This document shows, one piece after another, positions 1-8,797 of a DNA stretch of 64,000 nucleotides. Position 1 is the first letter of the stretch, and each line of letters opens with the position of its first letter. The stretch comes from Bradyrhizobium sp. BR 10289 (GTDB lineage: Bacteria > Pseudomonadota > Alphaproteobacteria > Rhizobiales > Xanthobacteraceae): positions 1 to 64,000 of the forward strand of contig NZ_JACOFR010000014.1 in assembly GCF_019455385.1 (NCBI RefSeq), written 5' to 3'. Under the pieces are notes generated by a model that saw only the letters and a program-made list of their open reading frames with translations, did not search any database and had not been told where the DNA came from. The translations under genes and the position numbers were made by a program.

Positions 1-135
1 GGCGTGCTCGACAACCTCGCGGCCGCCTATGTCTCGACGCAGTACCGCGCCGCCGTGCCGATGATCTTCCTGATCGCCGTGATCCTGTTCCGGCCGCAGG
101 GCCTGCTCGGCCGCACCGAGGAGCGCACGGTATGA
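1..135 (+). CDS. livH: Branched-chain amino acid/HAAT-type ABC transporter permease LivH, C-terminal end only
   Basis: This is the last 44 codons of an inner-membrane permease whose start lies before the window. The reading frame is open from base 1 and ends in a hydrophobic stretch followed by RPQGLLG, the usual C-terminal signature of LivH-type permeases. Its stop overlaps the ATG of livM (ATGA), so it is the upstream partner in a livHMGF operon. The substrate cannot be read from so short a piece; the operon context suggests an aromatic or amino acid. Confidence 0.85.
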   Translation, partial: GVLDNLAAAYVSTQYRAAVPMIFLIAVILFRPQGLLGRTEERTV

Positions 136-1130
136 GCTTCTATGCCAAACCCCTCAAAATCGCGCTCGGCCTTGCCGTCATCGCCGGCCTGATCATCGTT
201 CCCATGAACTTCAACCGCTACGGCCTGTTCATCCTGAGCCAGTGGGCGGTGATGAGCATCGCCGCGATGGGGCTGAACCTCACGCTCGGCTATGCCGGGC
301 AGGTCTCGCTGGCACAAGGCGCCTTCGTCGGCATCGGTGCCTATGCATCCGCGATCATGACCACCCATGGCTGGCCGCTGCCGGCCGCGATCCTGGTCGC
401 GATCGTCTTGAGCTTCGCGGTCGGCTGGGTGCTCGGCTATCCCGCGCTGCGCGTGCAGCATCACTACCTTGCCTTCGTCACGCTCGCCTTCTCGACGCTG
501 GCCTTCCTCGTGTTCCGCAACGAGAGCTGGCTCACCGGCGGCATCTACGGCATCTCCAACATTCCGCGGCCGCACTTTTTCGGCCTCGCCACCAACAAGC
601 CGCTGCCGTTCTACTATGTCTGCCTCGGCTCGCTCGCGATCGTCTCGCTCGCAGTGTGGTGGCTGATCCGCTCACCCTGGGGCCGCGCCTTCATGGCGCT
701 GCGCGAGAATCCGCTGCGCGCGCAATCGCTCGGCATCGACACGCGGCGCTATACGCTGATGGCGTTCGCGATCGGCTCGGCGCTCGGCGGCGTCGCCGGC
801 GCGCTCTATGCGCCGCTGACGCAATATATCGACCCCGTGCCCTTCAACCTGTCGCTCTCGCTCGACCTGCTGATGATGGTGATCGTCGGCGGCGCCGGCT
901 TCTACTTCGGCCCGTTCCTCGGCGCGATGATCGCGGTGCTGCTGCCGGAATGGCTGCGCTTCACCGAAGGCTATTACCTGATGCTCTACGCGGTTGCGGT
1001 GATGTTGCTGCTGATCTGGTCGCCGACCGGCATTCTGGGAATCCTCGACCGCTATCTCGCCGAGCGCCGCACCAGGGCCGCCTCCGCACTGCGCGCCGTG
1101 GCAAAGTCGCGCCTGGAGACGGTGCAATGA
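132..1130 (+). CDS. livM: Branched-chain amino acid/HAAT-type ABC transporter permease LivM
   Basis: Second inner-membrane permease subunit of a hydrophobic amino acid transporter (HAAT) family importer. The 332-residue protein has about eight or more hydrophobic segments and the LivM core: LNLTLGYAGQVSLAQGAF near residue 50, and the cytoplasmic EAA-like loop around ALRENPLRAQSLGID that contacts the ATPases. Length is typical for LivM. It overlaps livH and livG by ATGA junctions, so translation is coupled. In this taxon HAAT transporters often carry aromatic acids rather than leucine; the neighbouring quiC-like gene favours that, but substrate is inference. Confidence 0.95.
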   Translation: MSFYAKPLKIALGLAVIAGLIIVPMNFNRYGLFILSQWAVMSIAAMGLNLTLGYAGQVSLAQGAFVGIGAYASAIMTTHGWPLPAAILVAIVLSFAVGWVLGYPALRVQHHYLAFVTLAFSTLAFLVFRNESWLTGGIYGISNIPRPHFFGLATNKPLPFYYVCLGSLAIVSLAVWWLIRSPWGRAFMALRENPLRAQSLGIDTRRYTLMAFAIGSALGGVAGALYAPLTQYIDPVPFNLSLSLDLLMMVIVGGAGFYFGPFLGAMIAVLLPEWLRFTEGYYLMLYAVAVMLLLIWSPTGILGILDRYLAERRTRAASALRAVAKSRLETVQ

Positions 1131-1870
1131 GCGCGGTCCTCGAAGTCACCGACATCAAGAAGAGTTTTGGCGGCATCCACGCGGTCAATGGCGTCTCGTT
1201 CGATGTCCGCGAAGGCGAAATCCTCGGCCTGATCGGGCCGAACGGCTGCGGCAAGTCCACGCTGTTCAACTGCATCCTCGGCCAGCTCACGCCATCAGGC
1301 GGTGAAGTGAAGCTCGACGGCAAGGCGGTCACGGGCCTGCGCCCCGCCGAGCTCAACAAGCTCGGCGTCAGCCGCACCTTCCAGCTCTTGCAAGTCTTCC
1401 CAAAACTCTCGGTGCGCGAGAACCTGATCCTCGCGGGACAAGAGCACCAGGGCAACATGGCCTCGCGCTTGGTCGGCCGCTCCGATGCCGGGCTGACGGA
1501 CGCCGCCAACCAGATGATCGGCTTCTTCAAGCTCGATCATCTTGCCGATGAGCCGGCCGGCGGCCTCTCCTACGGCCAGCAAAAGCTGCTCGATGCCGCC
1601 ATGGCGTTCATGGGCGGCCCGCGCCTGGTGCTGCTCGACGAGCCCGCCGGCGGCGTCAACCCGTCGATGCTGGCGGACCTCAAGGATCGCCTGGTCGCGA
1701 TCAACCGCGAGAAGAACGCGACCTTCGTCGTGATCGAGCACAATATGGAATTCGTGATGTCGCTCTGCTCGCGCGTGATGGTGATGGCGGAAGGCAAGGT
1801 GCTGGCGATGGGACGCCCCGACGAAGTGCGCAAGAATCCCGCCGTGATCGAAGCCTATTTGGGACATTAG
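1127..1870 (+). CDS. livG: ABC transporter ATP-binding protein LivG
   Basis: One of two ATPases that power the LivHM importer, at the cytoplasmic membrane face. The 247-residue product has Walker A GPNGCGKST near residue 40, the LivG-type signature LSYGQQKLLDAA, Walker B LVLLDEPAGGVNP and the switch histidine in VVIEHNMEFV. The frame is open far upstream, but the ATG overlapping the livM stop gives the family N-terminus (SAVLEVTDIKKSFGG), so the longer version is rejected. livF follows after 3 bp. Confidence 0.95.
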   Translation: MSAVLEVTDIKKSFGGIHAVNGVSFDVREGEILGLIGPNGCGKSTLFNCILGQLTPSGGEVKLDGKAVTGLRPAELNKLGVSRTFQLLQVFPKLSVRENLILAGQEHQGNMASRLVGRSDAGLTDAANQMIGFFKLDHLADEPAGGLSYGQQKLLDAAMAFMGGPRLVLLDEPAGGVNPSMLADLKDRLVAINREKNATFVVIEHNMEFVMSLCSRVMVMAEGKVLAMGRPDEVRKNPAVIEAYLGH

Positions 1871-1873
1871 ACC

Positions 1874-2611
1874 ATGAGCGAGGCGATCCTCTCGGTTCAT
1901 AATCTCGTCGGCGGTTACGGCAAGATGACAATCCTGAACGGCACCACCTTCTCGGTACCGCCGGCCACGATCACCACCATCATCGGCCCGAACGGCGCCG
2001 GCAAATCGACCGTGTTCAAGGCGATCTTTGGCCTGCTCAAGCTTCGCGACGGCAAGATCAGCTTTGCCGGCCGCGACGTCACCCATCTGAGCCAGCGCGC
2101 GCTGCTCAATGCCGGCATCTGCTACGTGCCGCAGGGCCGCAACATCTTTCCCGAGCTCTCGGTCCGCAGCAATATCGAGCTTGGCGGCGTCTCGGCCGGG
2201 AAAGGCATCGACATGCCCGGTCGGATCGAAGCAGCCTTTGACCTGTTTCCGGCGCTGCGGCGGAAATCGACCCAGCAGGCCTCCACACTTTCGGGCGGCG
2301 AGCAGAAGCAGCTCGAGATCGCCCGCTCCTTGCTGCTCGACCCGAAGCTGGTGCTGATCGACGAGCCCTCGATCGGGCTGTCGCCGCTGATGGTGCAGCA
2401 GACCTTCGACATCCTCAAATCCTTGCGCGACCGCGGCGTCACCATCCTGATGATCGAGCAGAACGCGCGCTCGGCGCTGGAAATCTCCGACATCGGCATC
2501 GTGCTCGAGCTCGGCCAGACCCGCATGGTCGACGACGCGAAACGCATTCTGAACGATCCCCGCATCGGACAATTGTTCCTGGGCGGCGCGATGGAGGACA
2601 ATGCAGCATGA
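1874..2611 (+). CDS. livF: ABC transporter ATP-binding protein LivF
   Basis: Second ATPase of the HAAT importer, 245 residues, which pairs with LivG beneath LivHM. Visible motifs are Walker A GPNGAGKST, the Q-loop region CYVPQGRNIFPELSV, signature LSGGEQKQLEIA, Walker B LVLIDEPSIGLSP and the H/Q switch region MIEQNARSAL that is typical of LivF. The stop overlaps the start of the next gene (ATGA), so the dehydratase gene downstream is translated from the same operon. Confidence 0.95.
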   Translation: MSEAILSVHNLVGGYGKMTILNGTTFSVPPATITTIIGPNGAGKSTVFKAIFGLLKLRDGKISFAGRDVTHLSQRALLNAGICYVPQGRNIFPELSVRSNIELGGVSAGKGIDMPGRIEAAFDLFPALRRKSTQQASTLSGGEQKQLEIARSLLLDPKLVLIDEPSIGLSPLMVQQTFDILKSLRDRGVTILMIEQNARSALEISDIGIVLELGQTRMVDDAKRILNDPRIGQLFLGGAMEDNAA

Positions 2612-4479
2612 CCAAACGCTCGATCGCCACCGTCTCCCTCTCGGGGGCGCTGGACGAGAAGCTCCGCGCCATCGCGGCCGCCGGCTTCGACGAGGTCGAA
2701 ATCTTCGAGAACGATCTGCTGTCGTTCGGCGCGGGCCCGCGCGACATCGCAAAGCTCTGCGGCGATCTCAATCTGAAAATCTGCGCGTTCCAGCCGTTCC
2801 GCGATTTCGAGGGCATGCCGGAGCCGCAGCGCACGCGCAATTTCGCCCGCGCGATGCGCAAGTTCGATCTGATGCAGGAGCTCGGCACCGATCTGCTGCT
2901 GATCTGCTCCAACGTCTCGCCCGCCTCGCTCGGCGGCATCGACCGCGCCGCGGATGATTTTCGCGAGCTCGGCGACCTCGCCGCCAAGCGCGGCTTGCGC
3001 GTCGGCTATGAGGCGTTGGCCTGGGGCCGCCACGTCAACGACTATCGCGACGCCTGGGAGATCGTGCGGCGCGCCGATCATCCCGCGATCGGCGTCATCC
3101 TCGACAGCTTTCACGCACTGGCGCCCGACTTTCCCGTTCGCGCAATGGCCTCGATCCCCGGCGACAAGATCTTCCTGGTGCAGCTCGCGGACGCGCCGAG
3201 GCTTGAGCTCGATATTTTGTCGTGGAGCCGGCACTTCCGCTCCTTCCCTGGCCAGGGTGATCTGCCGGTCGGTGAATTCATGCAGGCGATCGCCGCGACC
3301 GGCTATGCCGGACCGTGGTCGCTGGAGATCTTCAACGACCAGTTCCGCGCCGGCTCGGCCGCGCAAACCGCGGTCGACGGCCTGCGCTCGCTGATCCTGC
3401 TGGAGGACCAGCTTGCGCCGGATTGGCCGAAGATCGTCAGCGAGCCACTGGCGCCGAAGGCGAGGAGCCGCGGCACCGGGTTCATCGAGTTCGCCGTCAA
3501 CGAGACCAAGGCGGGGGAGCTGGCCCGGCTATTCTCGCAACTGGGTTTCCGCAAGACCGGCAAGCATCGCAGCAAGGCGGTGGAGCGCTGGTCGCAGGGC
3601 AAGGTCGAGCTCGTGATCAATTGCGAGACCGACGGCTTTGCGCATTCGCACTACGTCACGCACGGTCCCGGCGTCTGCGCCATCGCGCTCGACGTCGACA
3701 ATGCCGGCCTTGCGATGCAGCGCGCCGAGGCGCTGAAGGCGCGCACCTTCTATCAGCCGGTCGGCCCGGGCGAGCTGGAGATTCCCGCCATCCACGGCGT
3801 CGGCGGCAGCCTGCTCTACTTCCTCGACCAGGCCGGCAAGAACTGGGACACCGATTTCGAGCCTGTCGCGAGCAACCCCGGTGCCGACGCGCTGCTCGCC
3901 GTCGACCACATCGCGCAATCGATGCCCTATGACGAGATGCTGTCCTGGCTGTTGTTCTACACCGGCATCCTCGACCTCGAGCGCCTGCCACAGATGGAGA
4001 TCGCCGACCCCCGCGGGCTCGTGCAGAGCCAGGCCATCATCAACGGCGACCAGAGCCTGCGCTTCGTGCTCAACGGCTCCTCCGCCAACCGCACCCTGCC
4101 CGCCCGCTTCATCTCGGAGTTCTTCGGCTCGGGCGTGCAGCACGTCGCGTTCTCGTGCAAGGACATCTTCGCGACCGTCGCCGCAATGCGCGCCCGCGGC
4201 GCGGACTTCCTGGACATCCCCGACAATTATTACGACGACATCGAAGCCAAATACGATCTCGCGCCCGACCTGATGGCGCAGCTGCGCGCCAACCACATCC
4301 TCTACGACCGCGAGGGCGACGGCGAGTTCTTCCAGGTCTACACGCACATCTTCGACGAGCGGTTCTTCTTCGAGATCGTCGAGCGGCGGAGCTATCAGGG
4401 ATTCGGCGCAGCCAATGCCGGCATCAGGCTGGCGGCACAGGCCCGCGAAGTGCGCCCTGCAAGCATGCCGCGGGTGTAG
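2608..4479 (+). CDS. quiC: QuiC-type 3-dehydroshikimate dehydratase (isomerase-like TIM barrel fused to HPPD-like domain)
   Basis: Likely converts 3-dehydroshikimate to protocatechuate in the cytoplasm, feeding quinate/shikimate into the beta-ketoadipate pathway. The 623-residue protein has an N-terminal xylose-isomerase-like TIM barrel (about residues 1-285, with the metal-site segment GVILDSFHALA) and a C-terminal vicinal-oxygen-chelate half resembling 4-hydroxyphenylpyruvate dioxygenase (about 295-605, ending RFFFEIVERRSY). This two-domain fusion is the known architecture of bacterial QuiC1 enzymes. It overlaps livF by ATGA, so the importer may deliver a quinate/shikimate-like substrate. 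Exact substrate is family knowledge plus context, not proven here. Confidence 0.8.
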   Translation: MTKRSIATVSLSGALDEKLRAIAAAGFDEVEIFENDLLSFGAGPRDIAKLCGDLNLKICAFQPFRDFEGMPEPQRTRNFARAMRKFDLMQELGTDLLLICSNVSPASLGGIDRAADDFRELGDLAAKRGLRVGYEALAWGRHVNDYRDAWEIVRRADHPAIGVILDSFHALAPDFPVRAMASIPGDKIFLVQLADAPRLELDILSWSRHFRSFPGQGDLPVGEFMQAIAATGYAGPWSLEIFNDQFRAGSAAQTAVDGLRSLILLEDQLAPDWPKIVSEPLAPKARSRGTGFIEFAVNETKAGELARLFSQLGFRKTGKHRSKAVERWSQGKVELVINCETDGFAHSHYVTHGPGVCAIALDVDNAGLAMQRAEALKARTFYQPVGPGELEIPAIHGVGGSLLYFLDQAGKNWDTDFEPVASNPGADALLAVDHIAQSMPYDEMLSWLLFYTGILDLERLPQMEIADPRGLVQSQAIINGDQSLRFVLNGSSANRTLPARFISEFFGSGVQHVAFSCKDIFATVAAMRARGADFLDIPDNYYDDIEAKYDLAPDLMAQLRANHILYDREGDGEFFQVYTHIFDERFFFEIVERRSYQGFGAANAGIRLAAQAREVRPASMPRV

Positions 4480-4494
4480 CACTCTCTCCACGCC

Positions 4495-4578
4495 GTCATT
4501 GCGAGGAGCGAAGCGACGAAGCAATCCAGAATCCCTCCGCGGAAAGCCTCTGGATTGCTTCGCTGCGCTCGCAATGAC
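4495..4578. repeat. REP-like imperfect inverted repeat, family 1
   Basis: An 84-bp palindromic unit begins GTCATTGCGAGGAGCGAAGC and ends with the complementary arm CTTCGCTGCGCTCGCAATGAC. A second copy lies at 42946-43029. It is intergenic between convergent genes, as expected for REP/BIME elements in Bradyrhizobium-like genomes; it could also act as an mRNA 3' end structure. Confidence 0.8.
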
Positions 4579-4626
4579 GTTGTGGAGGCTATCGAGGAAT
4601 TCGGCGCGCTGCGTCCCGCGGAGATT

Positions 4627-4668
4627 CCCCTCACCCCAGCCTCTCCCCGCAAGCGAGGAGAGGGAGAG
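4627..4668. repeat. Short CTCTCCCC...GGAGAG palindrome, family 2
   Basis: A small hairpin-forming element with arms CCTCTCC and GGAGAGG around an AAGC-type loop. Related elements occur at 19193-19319, 22202-22350 and 29947-30100. It sits just beyond the stop of the minus-strand binding protein gene. Confidence 0.6.
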
Positions 4669-4676
4669 GAGAGAAC

Positions 4677-5849
4677 TCACTTCATCGGGCACTTGTCGTG
4701 GAAACGGTCCTGGTCGTCCGTGACGATGGTGGCAACGGTTTTCAGCGACAGCTCGCCTCCGGCACCCTTCACCACGTCCTGCAGATAGAAGTTCTGGATC
4801 GGGATGTGGTTGTTGCCGTATTTGAACGCGCCGCGCAGCGACTTGAAGTTGGCCTTCTCCATTTCGGCCTTCATCGCGTCTTTCTTGCTGGTATCGCCCT
4901 TCACCGCGACGACCGCGCTGTTGATGAGCTGCGCGGCGTCATAGGCCTGCGCGCCGTAATAGCTCGGCCGGGCGCCCGGATATTTCGCCCGGTAGTCGGC
5001 GACGAACTTCTTGTTCTGCTCGTTGGGTAAGTCGTTCACCCACTGCTGCGCGCCGGACACGCCGAGCGCATTTTCCTTCTGCAGCGGCAGCGTCGTTTCA
5101 TCGACGGTGAAGGCGGTGTAGAGCGGCATCTGGCCCTTCAAGCCGGCCTGGACATATTGGTTGAGGAATTGCGCGCCGGCAGCTCCCGGATAGAACACGA
5201 AGATCGACTCGGCTCCGGAGGCACGAGCTTTCGCCAGTTCGGCCGAGAAGTCGAGCTGGCTCGGCCAGACCGTATACTCCTCGCCCTTGACCTCGCCCTT
5301 GAACGTGCTCTTCAAGCCCGAGAGCATGTCCTTGCCCGCAGCGTAGTTCGGGCCGATCAGGAACACGCTCTTGACGCCATTCGCGTTCATGTAGAGGCCC
5401 ATCGCGGCTGGCGTCTGGTCGTTCTGCCAGGAGGTCGAGAACACGTAAGGGCTGCACAGTTCGCCCGCGAGCTGCGACGGGCCGGCATTGGCCGAGATCA
5501 GGAAGGTCTGCGAATCCACCGCCGTCTTCAGCGAGGCGAGCAGCACGTTCGACCAGATATAGCCGACGATGAAATCGACCTTGTCGGACTGCACCAGCTT
5601 CTCGGTCTTCTGCTTGCCGACGTCAGGCTTCTGGCCGTCGTCTTCGTAGATGACCTCGACCGGCTTGCCGTCCATCTTGCGACCCAGGTGATCCAGCGCG
5701 AGCTCGAACGAGTTGCGCATGTCGTTGCCGATCACGGCGGTCGGGCCGCTGAAGGTCGAGACGAAACCGATCTTGATGGTGTCGCCGGCGAATGCCGGAT
5801 TTGCCAGCACCAGCGCCGCTGCGCCCGCCAGCCAGTATGCTGTCCTCAT
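4677..5849 (-). CDS. LivJ-like ABC transporter periplasmic substrate-binding protein
   Basis: Periplasmic binding protein of the HAAT family, 390 residues, with a Sec signal peptide ending near ANPAFA and mature start GDTIKIGFVSTFSGP, the typical beta1 and ligand-loop of LivJ-type proteins. It lies convergent to the livHMGF-quiC operon, separated by two palindromic repeats, so it is the likely ligand receptor for that importer although transcribed separately. Such proteins in Rhodopseudomonas/Bradyrhizobium bind aromatic acids as well as amino acids; the ligand cannot be read from the sequence. Confidence 0.9.
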   Translation of the reverse strand: MRTAYWLAGAAALVLANPAFAGDTIKIGFVSTFSGPTAVIGNDMRNSFELALDHLGRKMDGKPVEVIYEDDGQKPDVGKQKTEKLVQSDKVDFIVGYIWSNVLLASLKTAVDSQTFLISANAGPSQLAGELCSPYVFSTSWQNDQTPAAMGLYMNANGVKSVFLIGPNYAAGKDMLSGLKSTFKGEVKGEEYTVWPSQLDFSAELAKARASGAESIFVFYPGAAGAQFLNQYVQAGLKGQMPLYTAFTVDETTLPLQKENALGVSGAQQWVNDLPNEQNKKFVADYRAKYPGARPSYYGAQAYDAAQLINSAVVAVKGDTSKKDAMKAEMEKANFKSLRGAFKYGNNHIPIQNFYLQDVVKGAGGELSLKTVATIVTDDQDRFHDKCPMK

Positions 5850-6162
5850 AACCAGTCCCCTCCTTATTATTGATCCCGGAAACGGGGTGATCGCCGCCCC
5901 GGGTCGTCTCTATTGAACGCAAAATCTGTCACGCCGCCAACGGCTCAGCGCCCGCCTCTGCACCATATTTCGCCCCAATTGGGGATGGCAAGAAATATAA
6001 TTCTACTCACTTCGGCCAAGGCATGGTCAAGGCTGCGGCGCTTTTTCACGGGGGCATGTCGATACAGCGGGCCTATGCGGCGATTGATGACGGCTATTGG
6101 ACTGCGGGTGCGCGATACGCACTTAATGAGAGGAGAGCAGCAGAGAGATTCGAGGGTGCATC
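5850..6162. other. Divergent intergenic region between a binding protein and NADH dehydrogenase
   Basis: No convincing gene is present. The 313 bp hold the divergent promoters and a nested palindrome at 5965-5998. The short frames crossing it have no ribosome binding site or family resemblance. Confidence 0.6.
5965..5998. promoter_or_regulatory. Nested palindrome, candidate operator
   Basis: A perfect 12-bp palindrome CCCCAATTGGGG (5973-5984) is framed by a second inverted pair ATATTTC (5965-5971) and GAAATAT (5992-5998). It lies between divergent genes, 116 bp from the binding protein start and 165 bp from the NADH dehydrogenase start. No regulator can be assigned. Confidence 0.3.
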
Positions 6163-7425
6163 ATGTCCGGCAATCCCCACCGCGTCGTTATCGTCGGAGC
6201 CGGCTTCGGCGGGTTGGAGGCCACTTACAGGCTTGCGGGCGCGCCGGTCGAGATCACGCTGATCGATCGCCGCAACCATCATCTGTTTCAGCCGCTGCTC
6301 TACCAGGTCGCAACCGCCTCGCTTGCGACCAGCGAGATTGCCTGGCCGATCCGCCATCTGATGCGCGACCGCCGCGAGGTGACGACGCTGTTTGCGACCG
6401 TCAGCGGCGTCGACGCCGACCGACGTCGCGTGCTGATCGACGACGGCAGCGAGGTGCCCTACGACACACTGGTGCTCGCAACCGGCGCGCGCCACGCCTA
6501 TTTCGGCCACGACGAATGGGAGCAATGGGCGCCCGGGCTGAAGACGCTGGAGGATGCGACCACCTTGCGCCGCCACATCCTGGTGGCATTCGAGCGCGCC
6601 GAGCGCGAGACCGATCCGGCCAAACGCGCCGCGCGGCTGACTTTCGTCATCGTCGGCGCCGGTCCGACCGGCGTCGAGCTCGCCGGCACCATCGCCGAGA
6701 TGGCGCACCACACCCTGCCGGCCGACTTCCGCAACATCGACACCCACAAGGCGCGCGTGGTGCTGATCGAGGCGGGCTCGCGCGTGCTGGCGGGATTTCC
6801 CGACGATCTCTCCGCTTACGCGCAGGCGTCGCTGGAAAAGATCGGCGTCGAGGTCGTGCTGGGACAGGCCGTCACCGAGATCAACCGTGAGGGCGTCGTG
6901 TTCGGCGGCAAGCTGCTCGAGGCCAAGACCCGGATCTGGGCCGCGGGCGTGCGCGCTTCGCCCGCTGCCGAATGGCTGGGCGCGCCAGCCGATCGCGCCG
7001 GCCGCGTGCAGGTGGAGAACGATCTGACCATTCCCGGCCATCCCGAGATTTTTGCGATCGGCGACACCATCAACGTCAACGCCTGGAACGGCAAGCCTGT
7101 CCCCGGCATCGCACCGGCGGCGAAGCAGCAAGGCCGTCACGTCGCCGAGACCATCAAGGCGCGGCTGCGTGGCGAGAACAAGGGAGCGTTCCGCTACAAG
7201 CACTCCGGCAGTCTCGCGCAGATCGGCAAGCGGCTCGCGGTGATCGACTTCGGCAAGGTCAAGCTGCGCGGCACGATCGCGTGGTGGATCTGGGGCATCG
7301 CCCACATCTACTTCCTGATCGGCCTCCGCCACCGCCTCAGCGTCGCACTGAGCTGGCTGTGGATCTACGCACGGGACCAGCGCGCGGCGAGGCTGATCAC
7401 GCAGGGGTCAAGCAAGGTGGTTTAG
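6163..7425 (+). CDS. ndh: Type II NADH dehydrogenase (NDH-2), FAD-dependent
   Basis: Single-subunit, non-proton-pumping NADH:quinone oxidoreductase, membrane-associated. The 420-residue protein has the N-terminal FAD Rossmann motif VVIVGAGFGGLEA, the family segment NHHLFQPLLYQVATA, a second nucleotide-binding motif FVIVGAGPTGVELAG near residue 165 and the FAD-closing IFAIGDT segment near residue 300. The C-terminus is hydrophobic and aromatic (AWWIWGIAHIYFLIGL), the usual membrane anchor. An ATG in CATCATGTCCGG follows a GAGGAGAG-type ribosome site some distance upstream. No operon partner is apparent. Confidence 0.92.
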   Translation: MSGNPHRVVIVGAGFGGLEATYRLAGAPVEITLIDRRNHHLFQPLLYQVATASLATSEIAWPIRHLMRDRREVTTLFATVSGVDADRRRVLIDDGSEVPYDTLVLATGARHAYFGHDEWEQWAPGLKTLEDATTLRRHILVAFERAERETDPAKRAARLTFVIVGAGPTGVELAGTIAEMAHHTLPADFRNIDTHKARVVLIEAGSRVLAGFPDDLSAYAQASLEKIGVEVVLGQAVTEINREGVVFGGKLLEAKTRIWAAGVRASPAAEWLGAPADRAGRVQVENDLTIPGHPEIFAIGDTINVNAWNGKPVPGIAPAAKQQGRHVAETIKARLRGENKGAFRYKHSGSLAQIGKRLAVIDFGKVKLRGTIAWWIWGIAHIYFLIGLRHRLSVALSWLWIYARDQRAARLITQGSSKVV

Positions 7426-7431
7426 GGCACC

Positions 7432-7550
7432 TCTCGTGTCCCGGACGCGTCGCGGCATGAAATGACGCGACGCAGAGCCGGGGCCCAGAAGCCATGGGCC
7501 CCGGCTCTGCAGCGCAGCGCTACGCGCTGCACTGCGTCCGGGGCACGAGA
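7432..7550. repeat. REP/BIME-like composite palindrome, family 3
   Basis: A 119-bp element with outer arms TCTCGTGTCCCGGACGC and GCGTCCGGGGCACGAGA and an inner GAGCCGGGGCCC/GGGCCCCGGCTC pair. A second copy is at 10813-10943. It fills the gap between convergent genes and may end both transcripts. Confidence 0.8.
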
Positions 7551-7551
7551 C

Positions 7552-8763
7552 CTACTTCACCAGTTCGCACCCGCCCTCCGCCAGCGGCCGGAACGCCTGC
7601 TCCGCCGGGATCGTCGAAACCAGCTTGTAATAGTCGTACGGATATTTCGATTCCTCCGGCTTCTTCACCTCGAACAAATACATGGGATGCACGACGCGGC
7701 CGTCCTGGCGGATGGTGGTGTCGCCGAACAGTTTGTCCTTGCCCTTGAACTTCTTCATTTCGGGCACCGCATCCTTGGCGTTGTCGCTACCGGTCGCCGC
7801 CACCGCATTGAGATAGGCGAGCGTCGAGGCATAGACGCCGGCCTGGTTGCCGCTCGGCATCTTGCCGTTCATCCCGGGCCGCGCGGCGAAGCGCTTTGCG
7901 AAGGCGCGGGTGTCGTCGTTCATGTCCCAGTAGAAGGCTTCCATCAGCTGAAGGCCCTGCGCGACCTTGATGCCCATGCCGTGGATGTCGTTGATGAAGA
8001 GCAGGAACGCCACCAGCTTTTGACCGCTCTGCTGCACGCCGAACTCGGCGGCCTGCTTCACCGCGTTGATGGTGTCGCCGCCGGCATTGGCAAGGCCGAT
8101 CACCTGCGCCTTCGAGTTCTGTGCCTGCAACAGGAACGAAGCGAAGTCGGAGGTGCCGAGCGGATGCTTTGAGGAGCCCAGCACCTTACCACCGTGGCCC
8201 TCGATGTATTTCTGCGCCTCCGCCTCGATGCCCTTGCCAAGCGCGTAGTCGACCGTGAGAAAATACCAGTCCTTGCCGCCACGCGACATCATCGCAGCCG
8301 CGGTGGTGTTGCCGGTCGCCCAGGCGTCGTTGACCCATTGGATGGTGTTGGGCGAGCAGGCCTTGCCGGTGAGATCGGAGCTGGCCGTCGATGACGCCAG
8401 GAAAGTCATGCGGCTGTCGCGTAACAGCGTGTTGATGGAGAGGCCGACGGCCGAGTTCGGCACATCGACGATGGCATCGACGCCTTCGACGTCCAGCCAT
8501 TTGCGCGCGATGGCGTTGCCGACGTCGGCCTTGTTCTGGTGATCGGCATAGACGATCTCGACCTTGATGCCCTTACCGCCCCCATTGAAGTCTTCCGCCG
8601 CCATACGCGCGGCCTCGACCGAGCCCATGCCATTGGTGTCCTGGAAGATACCGGAGATGTCGTTGAGCACGCCGATGCGCACGACATTGTCGGAGATCTC
8701 GGCGCTCGCCGCGCTGCTCATCAGGCTCGCGGCCATGACGAGCGTCCATTTCAAATTCTTCAT
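7552..8763 (-). CDS. LivJ-like ABC transporter periplasmic substrate-binding protein
   Basis: A 403-residue periplasmic binding protein with a Sec signal (MKNLKWTLVMAASLMSS then cleavage near ASA) and the mature start NVVRIGVLNDISGIFQD. The family segment DWYFLTVDYALGKGIE and C-terminal MYLFEVKKPEESK are typical of LivJ-type receptors used for aromatic or short organic acids. It has no permease or ATPase next to it; the P450 gene lies just upstream on the same strand with 34 bp between them, so the two are probably co-transcribed. It may use the livHMGF complex 7 kb away (inference). Confidence 0.88.
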   Translation of the reverse strand: MKNLKWTLVMAASLMSSAASAEISDNVVRIGVLNDISGIFQDTNGMGSVEAARMAAEDFNGGGKGIKVEIVYADHQNKADVGNAIARKWLDVEGVDAIVDVPNSAVGLSINTLLRDSRMTFLASSTASSDLTGKACSPNTIQWVNDAWATGNTTAAAMMSRGGKDWYFLTVDYALGKGIEAEAQKYIEGHGGKVLGSSKHPLGTSDFASFLLQAQNSKAQVIGLANAGGDTINAVKQAAEFGVQQSGQKLVAFLLFINDIHGMGIKVAQGLQLMEAFYWDMNDDTRAFAKRFAARPGMNGKMPSGNQAGVYASTLAYLNAVAATGSDNAKDAVPEMKKFKGKDKLFGDTTIRQDGRVVHPMYLFEVKKPEESKYPYDYYKLVSTIPAEQAFRPLAEGGCELVK

Positions 8764-8797
8764 TGCTCCCTCCCCCGTTGTTTTATAGCCGTTCGCG

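Noticed and set aside
242..1126. N-terminal extension of livG
   Set aside because: It overlaps livM in another frame, is Arg/Ala-rich, and livG-type proteins begin at the ATG at 1127.
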